Source: Rutidosis leptorrhynchoides (lineage: Eukaryota; Streptophyta; Magnoliopsida; Asterales; Asteraceae). Taken from it: 64,000 nucleotides of DNA. The stretch covers positions 194,281,001 to 194,345,000 of the forward strand of contig NC_092337.1 in the NCBI RefSeq assembly GCF_046630445.1. Direction: 5' to 3'. Numbering within the stretch: position 1 is the stretch's first letter; each line of letters begins with the position of its first letter. Below, piece by piece: positions 1 to 11,001 of this stretch. The notes under the pieces are model-generated. The model was not told the DNA's origin. It made no database searches and saw nothing but the letters and a program-made list of their open reading frames with translations. The translations under genes were made by a program, and so were the position numbers.

Positions 1-1196
1 TGTTCTTCATGCTCTTGATCATTCTTTGAGTAAATAAGTATGTCATCGATGAAAACAATGACAAACTTGTCAAGATATGGTCCACACACTCGGTTCATGA
101 GATCCATGAACACAGCTGGTGCATTAGTTAAACCAAACGGCATGACCATAAACTCGTAATGACCGTAACGCGTTCTGAAAGCAGTCTTCGGAATATCGTC
201 CTCCTTCACCCGCATTTGATGATACTCGGAACGTAAATCAATCTTTGAATAAACTGACGAGCCTTGTAGTTGATCAAATAAGTCGTCGATCCTCGGTAGT
301 GGATAATGGTTCTTGATGGTAAGTTTATTCAACTCTCTATAGTCGATACACAATCTGAACGAACCATCCTTCTTCTTGACAAACAACACCGGTGCTCCCC
401 ATGGTGATGTGCTTGGTCGAATGAAACCGCGCTCCAAAAGTTCTTGTAATTGGCTTTGGAGTTCCTTCATTTCGCTGGGTGCGAGTCTGTATGGAGCACG
501 AGCTATTGGTGCAGCTCCTGGTACAAGATCTATTTGAAATTCAACGGATCGATGTGGAGGCAGTCCCGATAATTCTTTTGGAAATACGTCGGGAAATTCT
601 TTTGCGACGGGAACATCATTGATGTTCTTTTCTTCGGTTTGCACCTTCTCGACATGTGCTAAAATGGCATAGCAACCTTTTCTTATTAGTTTTTGCGCCT
701 TCAGGTTACTAATAAGATTTAACTTCGCGTTGCTCTTTTCTCCGTACACCATTAAAGGTTTTCCTTCTTCTCGTACAATGCGAATCACATTTTCGTAACA
801 CACGACCTCTGCTCTCTCCTTTTTCATCCAGTCCATGCTGATTATCACATCAAAACTCCCTAACACTACTGGTATCAAATTAATCTTAAATATTTCGCCA
901 ACCAGTTTAATTTCACGATTCCGACATATTTTATCTACTGACATTAAGTTACAGTTTGCTAATTCGAGTAAAAATTTATTATTCATAGGCGTCAATGGAC
1001 CGTTTAATTTAGTACAAAAATCTCTACTCATATAGCTTTTATCCGCACCCGAATCAAATAAAACATAAGCAGGTTTATCGTCAATAAGAAACGTACCCGT
1101 AACAAGCTCCGGGTCTTTCTGTGCTTTTGCCGCATTAATATTGAAAACTCTTCCGCGGCCCTGCCCATTGGTATTCCCTGATTCGGGAAATTTCTA
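1..1196 (-). CDS. pol: Ty3/gypsy pol fragment: aspartic protease and reverse transcriptase (partial, runs off left edge)
   Basis: One minus-strand frame is open from a TAG near 1197 to the window edge. It starts with a Gly/Arg-rich linker, then a retropepsin active site reading [12 protein letters not shown] (about 1065-1028). Further on come the RT landmarks in order: the GLPPHR...VEFQIDL entry region, [57 protein letters not shown], and [13 protein letters not shown] (the catalytic FxDD box, about 60-20). In intact elements the protease releases gag and pol products and RT copies the RNA in the cytoplasmic particle. RNase H, integrase and any chromodomain would lie left of the window. No stop occurs in about 1.2 kb, yet the frame is offset by -1 from gag, with the switch near 1176-1186. 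The long LTRs suggest the Tekay/Del chromovirus lineage, but no chromodomain is visible to confirm it. Confidence 0.9.
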
Positions 1197-2335
1197 CTAA
1201 AGTGACCCGGTTTTCCACATGCAAAGCAAACTATGGCAGCATTATCTATTCCGACATTGTTTGTTCTTTTGATTCTGTTAAACTTTGGTCCGTAGGCCTC
1301 ACACTTTGTCGCACTATGACCATTTCTTTTACACTTGGTGCAAAATGTCGTGCAGAAACCTTGGTGATTCTCTTCACATCTTTGACATTTATTGTTCTGA
1401 TTGTTGTTGCCATTGTTGTTATTGAAATTGTTATTGGGATTGTTATTGTTGTTGCGGTTGTTATTGTTGTTGAAACAGTTGTTATTGCGAAAAAGGGTGC
1501 GTTTGTGGTTATGATTGATGTTGCGGTTGTTGGGATAGTTATTGCGATTGTGGTTGTGATTGTTGTTGTATTGGTGACTCATGCCACCGGTTTCCTCCCA
1601 CTTTCTCTTGAGTTGTTTCGTGTTGACCTCTTTGGTCGCTTGCTTTTTCATTCTTCCTTCGATCTGATTTATGAGCTTGTGAGCCATTCGACTTGCCTTT
1701 TGTATGGAGGCTGGCTCGTTTGTACTCATATCTTCTTGGATTCTTTATGGTAACCCTTTCACAAACGCGTCGATCTTCTCTTCTTCATCCTCGAACGCTC
1801 TTGGACACAATAAGCACAACTCTGTGAATCTTCGTTCGTACGTGGTAATGTTGAAACCTTGCATTTGTAATCCTCTAAGCTCCGCCTTGAGCTTATTGAC
1901 CTCGTTTCTGGGACAGTACTTTTCGTTTATCAAGTGCTTGAATGCTGACCACAGTAGTGCGTAAGCAACATCTTGTCCCACCTGCTCGAGGTAGGTGTTC
2001 CACCATGTTAACGCCGCACCTGTGAAGGTATGCGTAGCGTATTTCACTTTGTCTTCTTCAGCACACTTACTTATGGCAAACACTGATTCGACCTTTTCAG
2101 TCCACCGTTTTAATTCAATTGGGCCCTCGGTTCCATCGAATTCTAGCGGTTTGCAGGCAGTGAATTCTTTGTAGGAGCATCCGCCACGAGTTCTTGTGAC
2201 ATTTGTTCCGTTGCTAGTTTCAGAGTTATTGTTGTTATTATGCATCGCAGCCTGCACTGCGGCTATGTTCGCAGCAAGAAAGGTACGGAACTCTTCTTCG
2301 CTCATACTCATGGTATGTCGAGTAGTTGGTGCCAT
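1028..2335 (-). pseudogene. gag: Ty3/gypsy gag of element A, broken by a stop and a frameshift
   Basis: The start chosen is the ATG at 2335 (MAPTTRHTMSMSEEEF), not the TTG nine bases upstream. The capsid-like gag domain contains WTEKVESVF, TGAALTWWNTYLEQVG, FKHLINEKYCPRNEVNKLKAEL and TTYERRFTELCLLCPR. A TAA at 1747-1745 interrupts it, and the same frame then resumes (RIQEDMSTNE). An Asn/His-rich stretch follows, then two zinc knuckles. CTKCKRNGHSATKC has a full CCHC pattern. The second reads [14 protein letters not shown], with Phe replacing the final Cys. The frame is lost near 1176-1186, after which translation to 1028 is out of register with pol. Gag packages the element's RNA in virus-like particles. 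Two lesions plus the lost zinc ligand mean this copy could not supply functional Gag. Confidence 0.88.
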
Positions 2336-2397
2336 TTCCTTCAAAAATAGCCAAAAGAAATGAGTTAATCATATAGAATATCAAGAGTAGTCAATAG

Positions 2398-5300
2398 TGA
2401 AATGTCCCATTCATATTGATTATAAACGTTTCATATTAATTGATTTCGTTGCGAGGTTTTGACCTCTATATGAGACGTTTTTCAAAGACTGCATTCATTT
2501 TTAAAACAACCATAACCTTTATTTTATCAATAAAGGTTTCAAAAGCATTACGTAGATTATCAAATAATGATAATCTAAAATATACTATTTACACACGACC
2601 ATTACATAATGGTTTACAATAGAAATATATTACATCGAAATATGTTTCTTGAATGCAGTTTTTACATAATATCATACAAACATGGACTTCAAATCTTGTC
2701 CTTATTTTAGTATGCAACAGCGGAAGCTCTTAATATTCACCTGAGAATAAACATGCTTTAAACGTCAACAAAAATGTTGGTGAGTTATAGGTTTAACCTA
2801 TATATATCAAATCGTAACAATAGACCACAAGATTTCATATTTCAATATACATCCCATACATAGAGATAAAAATCATTCATGGTAACCGACATTAACAAGA
2901 TGCATATATAAGAATATCCCCATCATTCCGGGACACCCTTCGGATATGATATAAATTTCGAAGTACTAAAGCATCCGGTACTTTGGATGGGGTTTGTTAG
3001 GCCCAATAGATCTATCTTTAGGATTCGCGTCAATTAGGGTGTCTGTTCCCTAATTCTTAGATTACCAGACTTAATAAAAAGGGGCATATTCGATTTCGAT
3101 AATTCAACCATAGAATGTAGTTTCACGTACTTGTGTTTATTTTGTAAATCATTTATAAAACCTGCATGTATTCTCATCCCGAAAATATTAGATTTTAAAA
3201 GTGGGACTATAACTCACTTTCACAGATTTTTACTTCGTCGGGAAGTAAGACTTGGCCACTGGTCGATTCACGAACCTATAACAAATATGTACATATATAT
3301 CAAAGTATATTCAAAATATATTTACAACACTTTTAATACATTTTGATGTTTTAAGTTTATTAAGTCAGCTGTCCTCGTTAGTAACCTACAACTAGTTGTC
3401 CAACGTTAGATGTACAGAAAAAAATTGATATATATTATCTTGAATCGATCCACAACCAGTGTATACACGTCTCAGGCTAGATCACAACTCAAAGTATATA
3501 TATTTTTGGAATCAACTTCAACCCTGTATAGCTAACTCCCACATTACTGCATATAGAGTGTCTATGGTTGTTCCAAATAATATATACACATGGGTCGATA
3601 TGATATGTCAAAACATTTGCATACGTGTGTATGGTATCCCCAGATTACATAATATATTAGAATACATGTATAATACAATATAAGTTAGCTAGGATATGAT
3701 TAATATAGATTTGTTACCAATTTTCACGTTGCTACAACAAGAAAAATTATCCAATCTTGTTTTACCCATAACTTCTTCATTTTAAATCCGTTTTGAGTGA
3801 ATCAAATTTCTGTGGTTTCATATTGAACTCTATTTTATGAATCTAAATAGAAAAAGTATAGGTTTATAGTCAAAAATATAAGTTACAAGTCGTTTTTGTA
3901 AAGGTAGTCATTTCAGTCGAAATAACGACGTTTAGATGACCATTTTAGAAAACATACTTCCACTTTGAGTTTAACCATGATTTTTGGATATAGTTTCATG
4001 TTCATAAGAAAAATTATTTTCCCAGAAGAACAACTTTTAAATCAAAGTTTATCATAGTTTTTAATTAACTAACCCAAAACAGCCCGCGGTGTTACTACGA
4101 CGGCGTAAATCCGGTTTTACGGTGTTTTTTCGTGTTTCCAGGTTTTAAATCATTAAGTTAGCATATCATATAGATATATAACATGTGTTTAGTTGATTTT
4201 AAAAGTCAAGTTAGAATGATTAACTTTTGTTTGCGAACAAGTTTAGAATTAACTAAACTATGTTCTGGTGATTACAAGTTTAAACCTTCGAATAAGATAG
4301 CTTTATATGTATGAATCGAATGATGTTATGAACATTATTACTACCTCAAGTTTTCTGTATAAAGCTACTAGAAATGAGAAAAATGGATCTAGCTTCAAAG
4401 GATCCTTGGATGGCTTGAAAGTTCTTGAAGCAGAATCATGACACGAAAACAGTTCAAGTAAGATTTTCACTCGAAATAAGATTGTTATAGTTATAGAAAT
4501 TGAATCAAAGTTTGAATATGAGTATTACCTTGTATTAGAAAGATATATTACTGTAAATAAGAAAGATTTCTTGAGGTTGGATGATCACTCTACAAGATTG
4601 GAAGTAAGCTAGCAAACTTGGAAGTATTCTTGATTTTATGAAACTAGAACTTGTAGAATTTATGAAGAACACTTAGAACTTGAAGATAGAACTTGAGAGA
4701 GATCAATTAGATGACTAAAATTGAAGAATGAAAGTGTTTTTAGGTGTTTTTGGTCGTTGGTGTATGAATTAGATATAAAGGATATGTAATTTTGTTTTCA
4801 TGTAAATAAGTCTTGAATGATTACTCATATTTTTGTAATTTTATGAGATATTTCATGCTAGTTGTCAAATGATGGTTCCCACATGTATTAGGTGACTCAC
4901 ATGGGCTGCTAAGAGCTGATCATTGGAGTGTATATACCAATAGTACATACATCTAAAAGCTGTGTATTGTACGAGTACGAATACGGGTGCATACGAGTAG
5001 AATTGTTGATGAAACTGAACGAGGATGTAATTGTAAGAATTTTTGTTAAGTAGAAGTATTTTAATAAGTGTCTTGAAGTCTTTCAAAAGTGTATGAATAA
5101 ATATTAAAACACTACATGTATATACATTTTAACTGAGTCGTTAAGTCATCATTAGTCGTTACATGTAAGTGTTGTTTTGAAACCTTTAGGTTAACGATCT
5201 TGTTAAATGTTGTTAACCCAATGTTTATAATATCAAATGAGATTTTAAATTATTATATTATCATGATATTATGATGTACGCATATCTCTTAATATGATAT

Positions 5301-5666
5301 ATATACATTAAATGTCGTTACAACGATAATCGTTACATATATGTCTCGTTTCAAAATCATTAAGTTAGTAGTCTTATTTTTACATATGTAGTTCATTATT
5401 AATATACTTGATGATATGTTTACTTATCATAATATCATGTTAACTATATATATAACCATATATATGTCATCATATAGTTTTTACAAGTTTTAACGTTCGT
5501 GAATCACCGGTCAACTTGGGTGGTCAATTGTCTATATGAAACCTATTTCAATTAATCAAGTCTTAACAAGTTTGATTGCTTAATATGTTGGAAACACTTA
5601 ATCATGTAAATAACAATTTCATTTAATATATATATATATAAACATGGAAAAGTTCGGGTCACTACA
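2398..5666 (-). mobile_element. Solo LTR, A family, copy 1 (TSD AATAG)
   Basis: A 3269-bp sequence begins TGAAATGTCCC and ends GTCACTACA, so in element orientation (minus) it runs TGTAGTGACC...ATTTCA. It is flanked by a perfect AATAG duplication (2393-2397 and 5667-5671). No primer binding site lies next to it on the gag side and no polypurine tract on the other. It is therefore a solo LTR left by recombination, not the 5' LTR of the adjacent gag-pol, although its orientation would fit. It matches copies at 22159-25411, 28063-31672 and 37905-41372 along most of its length. It sits between the F-box-like ORF and gag of element A. Confidence 0.88.
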
Positions 5667-5953
5667 AATAGTATTTCGTAGCATAATATGAACTTATTTA
5701 TAAAAGCTCTTTCTTCATATTAGCATTTTATAATTTTTAATTCGGGTAGTACCTACCCGTTAAGTTCATACTTAGTAGCTACTATACCATTTCAACAACT
5801 ACAATTCTATATGAAAAACTAATCACAAAAAAAAATTTCATATTCAAACTTTTATACAATAACTTGCAAACTTACAATACCGCTATTTTACATATAGCAT
5901 GAAATATAGCACATAAAAACTTTGATATAAAGTAGTTGCGAAGATAATTCTAG

Positions 5954-6646
5954 TTAATGCGCAAGGCGTTCCGCAAAGGCAATAAAGACACGTAATTCAT
6001 ACGTCCAGAAACAAGTCATGCATTCTGGTTTTACTAATACTACTTCCCATCCTTGGTCTTGTGGAACATAACCGTTGTGACAGTTAGCAAGACAACGTGT
6101 TGTAACGTCGTCAAAAGGACGAGGGTTACGTAATGTCTAACAGTTTTGTAGCAACCTAGAAACCTTATTTCTCACCCCAATTACCGAATCCGTCAGTTGT
6201 GAAAATGTTTTATTCAATAGTTGTAATCCTATGTTCTTTTTCTCGCTTTGGTGAGAAGCGAACATTACTAATTCGTAAGCGTAACATGCTTCTATATGTT
6301 GCATGTTAGGAGCTCTTTCTAAGGCATGAAGTCCTATGTTTGGATATGTCGAGTCAAAATAAGTTCTTAACCCGTAGCGTAACATTGCATTCGGGTTCCC
6401 CGCATTATATGCTTGAAAGTAAACACGGCGTAACTTATGGTTTCCCCAATGGGATATACCCCATCTTTCAAATGAAAGCCTTTTATAAACTAAGGCATGC
6501 TTGAAATATTCTTCAAATGTTCTACAAACTAATTTCGTCGTAAATAATTGTGCTGACGAATCCTGACCGACTTTAGACAAGATTTCATCAATCATGTCTT
6601 CGGGTAGGTCTTCTAAAATATTTGGTCGCCTATCCTTAACATCCAT
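5954..6646 (-). pseudogene. F-box-like protein ORF inside element A, one in-frame stop
   Basis: The start is ATG at 6646 (MDVKDRRPN). Residues 13-47 look like an F-box: LPEDMIDEILSKVG, then KLVCRTFEEYFKH. F-box proteins recruit substrates to SCF ubiquitin ligases through SKP1. The middle, with NPNAMLRYGLRTYF, ALERAPNMQHIEACYAYELV and GLQLLNKTF, resembles the repeat-like region of plant F-box proteins of the At2g35280-like type. A TAG at 6139-6137 ends the first 169 residues. The same frame then continues 60 residues to TAA at 5954, with Cys pairs (CLANC, CMTC) and PQDQGWEV, so the ancestral product was about 230 residues. It lies upstream of gag in the same orientation within a retrotransposon, which suggests a captured host gene. 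Family assignment is from memory of motifs; no search was run. Confidence 0.7.
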
Positions 6647-6792
6647 TTTGTGTTTTTATACTGTAAAATAGACAAGGGTTAGATTCATAAAAGATGCTTA
6701 TTAAACAATGCAAGCAATTTTTTTTTTTTACATATATCATAAAGCACAAGCACACTATATTACATATATTACACCGCATGATTACCACTTTC

Positions 6793-6869
6793 TTATTCTG
6801 ACTCACTCATTTCTTCTTCTTCGGACTTGGTTCTTTTTTCTAAGTTTCTAGGGATATATGATGTTCCCC
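6793..6869 (-). pseudogene. C-terminal piece of the acidic ORF of element A
   Basis: Joined across the TAATA target duplication to the piece ending at 27312, this continues the same frame for about 26 codons (RGTSYIPRNLEK, then a short Glu run, MSESE) to TAA at 6795-6793. The clean in-frame continuation is the best evidence that element B disrupted a reading frame of element A. Function is unknown. Confidence 0.6.
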
Positions 6870-7097
6870 TAATATGTAACACCCCGTTTTCAGTTACGTG
6901 TTATTTCGAACGATATTCGAAATACGAGGCATGTAAGTGTATATTTGGATCCTAAATAAAGTTGGATTTGATGTTCTAAAACCTTACCATTAGATAGTAA
7001 ATCTCATTACATTTCCAACGATATTTGATTCATCAAAAACGGAGCTACGGTTTGAAAGTTACGCCCAAAACAAGTTCGGTTTCAGACTCAGTTCAGT

Positions 7098-7177
7098 GGG
7101 ACTCCGTCCAGATTTTGGGACGCAGTCCACCAGTGAAAGGTTGGATGCCGTCCAGCCATTTTGGACGCCGTCCAAAT
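7098..7177. repeat. Cluster of GGACGCCGTCC-type palindromes (5' part of B LTR)
   Basis: Five variants of an 11-bp near-palindrome GGACGCCGTCC lie within 80 bp (ACTCCGTCC, GGACGCAGTCC, GGATGCCGTCC, GGACGCCGTCC). One is embedded in the longer inverted repeat TTTGGACGCCGTCCAAA. The 3' LTR has the same cluster at 21862-21945. Confidence 0.75.
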
Positions 7178-8176
7178 GGCCTGACGGGCCAACTGTTGGA
7201 ATTTCAATATTTTAATGAAGGGTATTTGAGTCTTTTCACTTGGGGGTCGGTTTTGAGCCTCTAAAACTGACCCAATGCTTATCTCTATCCTCATTTCACC
7301 TCTTCCACCCATTTCCATCTAGAGAGAGAGTGAGGAGCTTAGAGAGAGAGAGCTCCATTTGAGGAAGAAGAATGGTAAATCGGGTCAAGACGCGGGAGTT
7401 AATGTTGTTCACCTCGTTCACGGCTACATTTTGGTAGTGTCGGTAAGTTCTAACTCTGAAATTCATTATTTGATTTTGATATTCAATTTAGGGTTTGAGC
7501 TTGATTTTGTTAGAAACCTTTGTATAGTTATGAAATGGGTTTGTTGTGGTTATTAGATGGGTTTTGACCCGTTATTGGCGGGTTAGGGTTTGATGACGAA
7601 TTTGGAAGTGTTTTTCATGGATTGGGTGTTAAATCACTAAAATTATAGTGTGATAGTGTTTTGATGTTCTTGAGGAACATGTTAGTTAGTCAAAATGGGT
7701 GTTAACCTCAAAGTGTTGTCAAACTAAGTCATGAGGTCGAGAATTTATGAACCGTGTATATAAAGGTTTGATTAAAGTGTTAAACGGTGTTTTGGAAAGT
7801 AAATCACTAGTCGTTAGTGATTAAAGATATTTTTGGGACTTATGTCAAATTGGGTTGACTTTGAATGGGTCGGAATTACCACCCGTAGTGGTAATTGGTG
7901 AAGTCCACTTTAGGTGTCTAAATGGACGATTTGTGGCGGTAGGTATAAACCCTCGGTTAAGGGTGTTGGTGTCGAATTCTCTTGTAGGGAATGTGTGTTG
8001 ATTGTGAGTATATCTATATGCGTATTATAGGTAAAAGCTTGCTCGGTTGAGTTTGGAGACGACTTACATTATGACTTGTGCGGGCATCTCGAGGTGAGTG
8101 GAATGATTATACATGTGTGTATATAATGTATCTATTTGTAGGGCGGGAGAGGGGCCGGGTATGCGTTGTCTATACC

Positions 8177-8410
8177 ACCAAGAGTTAGTGATATATTTCG
8201 TTGTACACTAACGATGGATATTTTGTTGTCCAAATTGCCCAAGAGTTAGTGATATATTTCGTTGTACACTAACGATGGACATTTCGTTGTCCAAACCGAC
8301 CAAGAGTTAGTGATATATTTCGTTGTACACTAATGATTGCTCTGAACGGATATTTCGTTGTCCAAATAGCCTAGGGATTAGTGATATATTTCGTTGTACA
8401 CTAACGGTTG
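8177..8410 (+). repeat. 61-bp tandem repeat in B LTR, about 4 copies
   Basis: The unit starts at AGAGTTAGTGATATATTTCG and contains TTGTACACTAACGATGGA and ATTTCGTTGTCCAAA. Copies start near 8177, 8238 and 8299, with a diverged, longer-spaced copy near 8369. The homologous array in the 3' LTR is near 26200-26430. Confidence 0.85.
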
Positions 8411-8505
8411 TTATGAACACCGGTGGAAAATTCGAAGTACCATTCCCTCGTGTTATTGGTTGACCATGGTGACGTGTTGTAGTGTAACATATTATATTAT
8501 TCGAG

Positions 8506-8506
<1 letters not shown>

Positions 8507-8587
<81 letters not shown>
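8507..8587. repeat. (TA)n microsatellite in B 5' LTR
   Basis: An uninterrupted TA run follows TCGAGC. The 3' LTR has the same array at 26527-26601, so the microsatellite was present in the element before insertion. Confidence 0.95.
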
Positions 8588-8590
<3 letters not shown>

Positions 8591-9139
8591 ATCGTTGTGC
8601 TAGCTTGTGGTCTTGGAGAATTTAGAGTTATACTTTGCATTGGTATGCTATGTGATTTGCTAGCGTGTATGAGGTATTTGTGTAAGTGCTTGCAAGTAGG
8701 TATATTATATATGTATATGTATAATTATTGCATTCACTAAGCCTCGGCTTACCCCTCTCGTTGTTTACCTTTTTACAGGTATTGTGGTTTGAAGCTAGCT
8801 AGTTTGTTAAGCTAGATGCATAGGAGCGCTAGGGCTCGATGGGTAGCTTTTGGATGTATGAATGCGGATTGGGGATATGGTAGTCCCCGGGATTATGCTC
8901 ATGGTATCGGGTTGGGTTGTAGAGTCCTAATCTGTCTAAAGAGATAAATGGGTCGAAATCGCTACATTATTTGTAAAACGGGTCATTGCGGGCCCGGTGT
9001 TGTAAAACTTATTTTTTTATTGTGGAAATCTCTTAATGTTACTTAATATGACATATTGTGAAATTGGTTACGTTTAAAAGTGTCGGGGAGCGGGTTTTTC
9101 GCCCGCTTGTAAATAAAAACTGATCAGTCCACTTTAGTT

Positions 9140-9215
9140 CATTTGGACGCCGTCCAAATGCTTGGGACGCCGTCCTGTCTTTCAATACTGGACGCCGTCC
9201 AGATGCACTGTCTCA
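9140..9215. repeat. Second GGACGCCGTCC palindrome cluster (3' end of B 5' LTR)
   Basis: TTTGGACGCCGTCCAAA, GGGACGCCGTCC and TGGACGCCGTCCA occur within about 75 bp, just before the LTR end. The 3' LTR counterpart (27144-27248) has one extra copy. Confidence 0.8.
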
Positions 9216-9267
9216 TAAAAAAAAAAATTTAGGCGCGTATTTGGTAAAACGATGTTGGGTTGTTACA

Positions 9268-11001
9268 AGTGGTATCAGAGCATAGTCTAAGGGAATTAGG
9301 TGACCTTGGAATAGGTGCCTAGTCTTAGACTTATTGGCCGTTGTGCGTTATTTGCGGGACTTGTAGGAATACGGGTCGGATTAAGATTTGTTAGTGCCTT
9401 AGAGTAGGTAACTAACTAGGACTAGTGCTTGTCCAATGTGGAATTATGTGGGGCCTTATTTCGTGAGTAAATTAGTGCCTTAGACTGCTAGTGCCTAATG
9501 TAAGTAGTTGAACTTGGACGTTGTTTTAGTGATAGTCACCTAGGTTGTAGGTTGACTTGTTGTTGCGGTGTACTTGTGTACAATTAGTATTTATATTGTA
9601 TATAGGTATATATATACAAGTATCTATTTCGTGCGGTGTCCTAGGGACGAATCTATTGGAGAGATTCGAATACTTGGCAGTTTGAGTGATCAAGTTCGCG
9701 GTAAGGACTTTGGTCATTCGGGTACTAGGAAATATCGCGTGTTATTTTGTGTGAATGTTGCGTCAGTCCGGATAAAGTACTTTGCGTGACCATGTGAAAT
9801 TGGTAAGGTACGCATTTGTAATAGTGACCGATCACCATTATTACGAAAGTGTATCTTGACACCAAGCATGACATGACGAGTACCGAGCGGAGGAAACGTG
9901 GCATGGTTGGGGTATATTCGGGATAAATAAGGAATCTTTTATTTGGTTCCTAGGATATGGTTATCTCGGGTGATGTGCTTGTAGTCACATCGGGTTCATT
10001 ACGAGTCGGGAAGTGTTACGGTGGGTCTGGGTAGTTAAGTGAGTGAGCCAACTCACAAGTTTGGTGCGTGCTTAGTCACCCTAAGTAGTGGGTGCACTGT
10101 TGGGATTGTTATTGGTTTTAGATACCCATCGTAACTAGGAAGATCGATTTACGTTTGTGTGTGTGCAACGAGGACTTGAATTATGTAGTGGAATGCGACA
10201 AGTCTAATGATTTTAATTTTGAGTTACACTCGGTAGAGTGTGTGGTTAGAGAATCGTTCTAGGATTCTAGTTGTGAGTCGCCTTGAAAATTGGCGAATCG
10301 AGGAATCTTCGGGTCGTTAAACTCATGGGAGTGAGACCCGTATAACGATGACTGTGTTAGTGTGTTGCGGATTATAGGGTAACATTCCTAACGGAATATT
10401 CCTTGTAGCGGTGGATGTGTCGATGTGCGGAAGGGTGTAAGACTTGGTGTTTTCAAGCATCTCCTTAGTGTTAGATAAAGGGCTTCATTAGGCTATATCG
10501 TTTGGCCTTGTGGAGTTGCGGGCAGTGTGTGATCGCTAGTAAATTTCATAAGACAATAAACCGTAAGGTTTGTCGGGTGGGTATGACTTCGGGTCATTAT
10601 TGTGAAGAGATGGGTGACATCGAGTGTACGAAACCTAAAGATCGAGTTTCTAAAATTCGGTTGATTGTGGTGGGAGTCTGCATGACACTGCGTCAGGTAC
10701 CTTTTTATACCTGCTAGTGTAATGTTCAACTCCGGTAATGGTGTGATCACTTTGTGCTTAGGGTGTCCTTGAGATACCCTTGGAAGCAGCGGAGGTTATA
10801 ATAGTGATCGAAGGGTGATAGTAATTCGACGATTGCGAAAGTCGAATTTTGAGAGCATTGTGATGAATACTTCTTATGAAGTGACGGGTAAGCGAATCTT
10901 GTTGCTCTTAAGTGATAGACGGGTAAAGATGACCAGTGAGCCGGTGACGGACTTAATGGTCGGTTAGTCCGAAGGGTATGATGAAGTGTGGATATTGTGG
11001 T
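9268..11001 (+). mobile_element. Element B interior, left part; no coding capacity seen
   Basis: It starts with the primer site TGGTATCAGAGC (9270-9281, complementary to the 3' end of plant initiator Met-tRNA), two bases after the LTR. The rest is about 1.7 kb without a frame over about 95 codons or any retrotransposon motif. It ends at the GTGGT target duplication (10997-11001) of element C. Confidence 0.8.

Larger units (their letters stand above)
6875..9267 (+). mobile_element. Element B 5' LTR
   Basis: This 2393-bp LTR matches 21640-22158 plus 25412-27306 apart from scattered single-base changes and small indels (about 98-99% identical by eye). It contains a cluster of GGACGCCGTCC-like palindromes at each end, a 61-bp tandem repeat (8177-8410) and a (TA)n array. 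The pyrimidine-rich and GAGAGA stretch at 7290-7355 could lie in the transcribed part, but no promoter was assigned. Short frames such as 7025-7264 recur in both LTRs only because the LTRs match. Confidence 0.88.

Noticed and set aside
1202-1753. 183-codon plus-strand frame rich in Val/Ile
   Set aside because: It is the antisense of the Asn/His-rich gag segment, with no domain of its own.
2398-5666. This LTR as the 5' LTR of the adjacent gag-pol
   Set aside because: A perfect AATAG duplication surrounds it alone and no primer binding site follows it. The LTR at 28063-31672 has the primer site.
7025-7264. 79-codon frame present in both B LTRs (also 21790-22029)
   Set aside because: Its conservation is explained by LTR identity, and it spans the palindrome cluster.
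8177-8410. Repeat-spacer look of the 61-bp array as a possible CRISPR
   Set aside because: Eukaryotic LTR sequence. Spacers are part of the repeated unit and there are no cas genes.
8394-8603. IYIYIY-type frames here and at 28916-29185, 31208-31396, 37153-37341, 53764-53985, 53797-54144 and 56305-56589
   Set aside because: Translations of (TA)n arrays.
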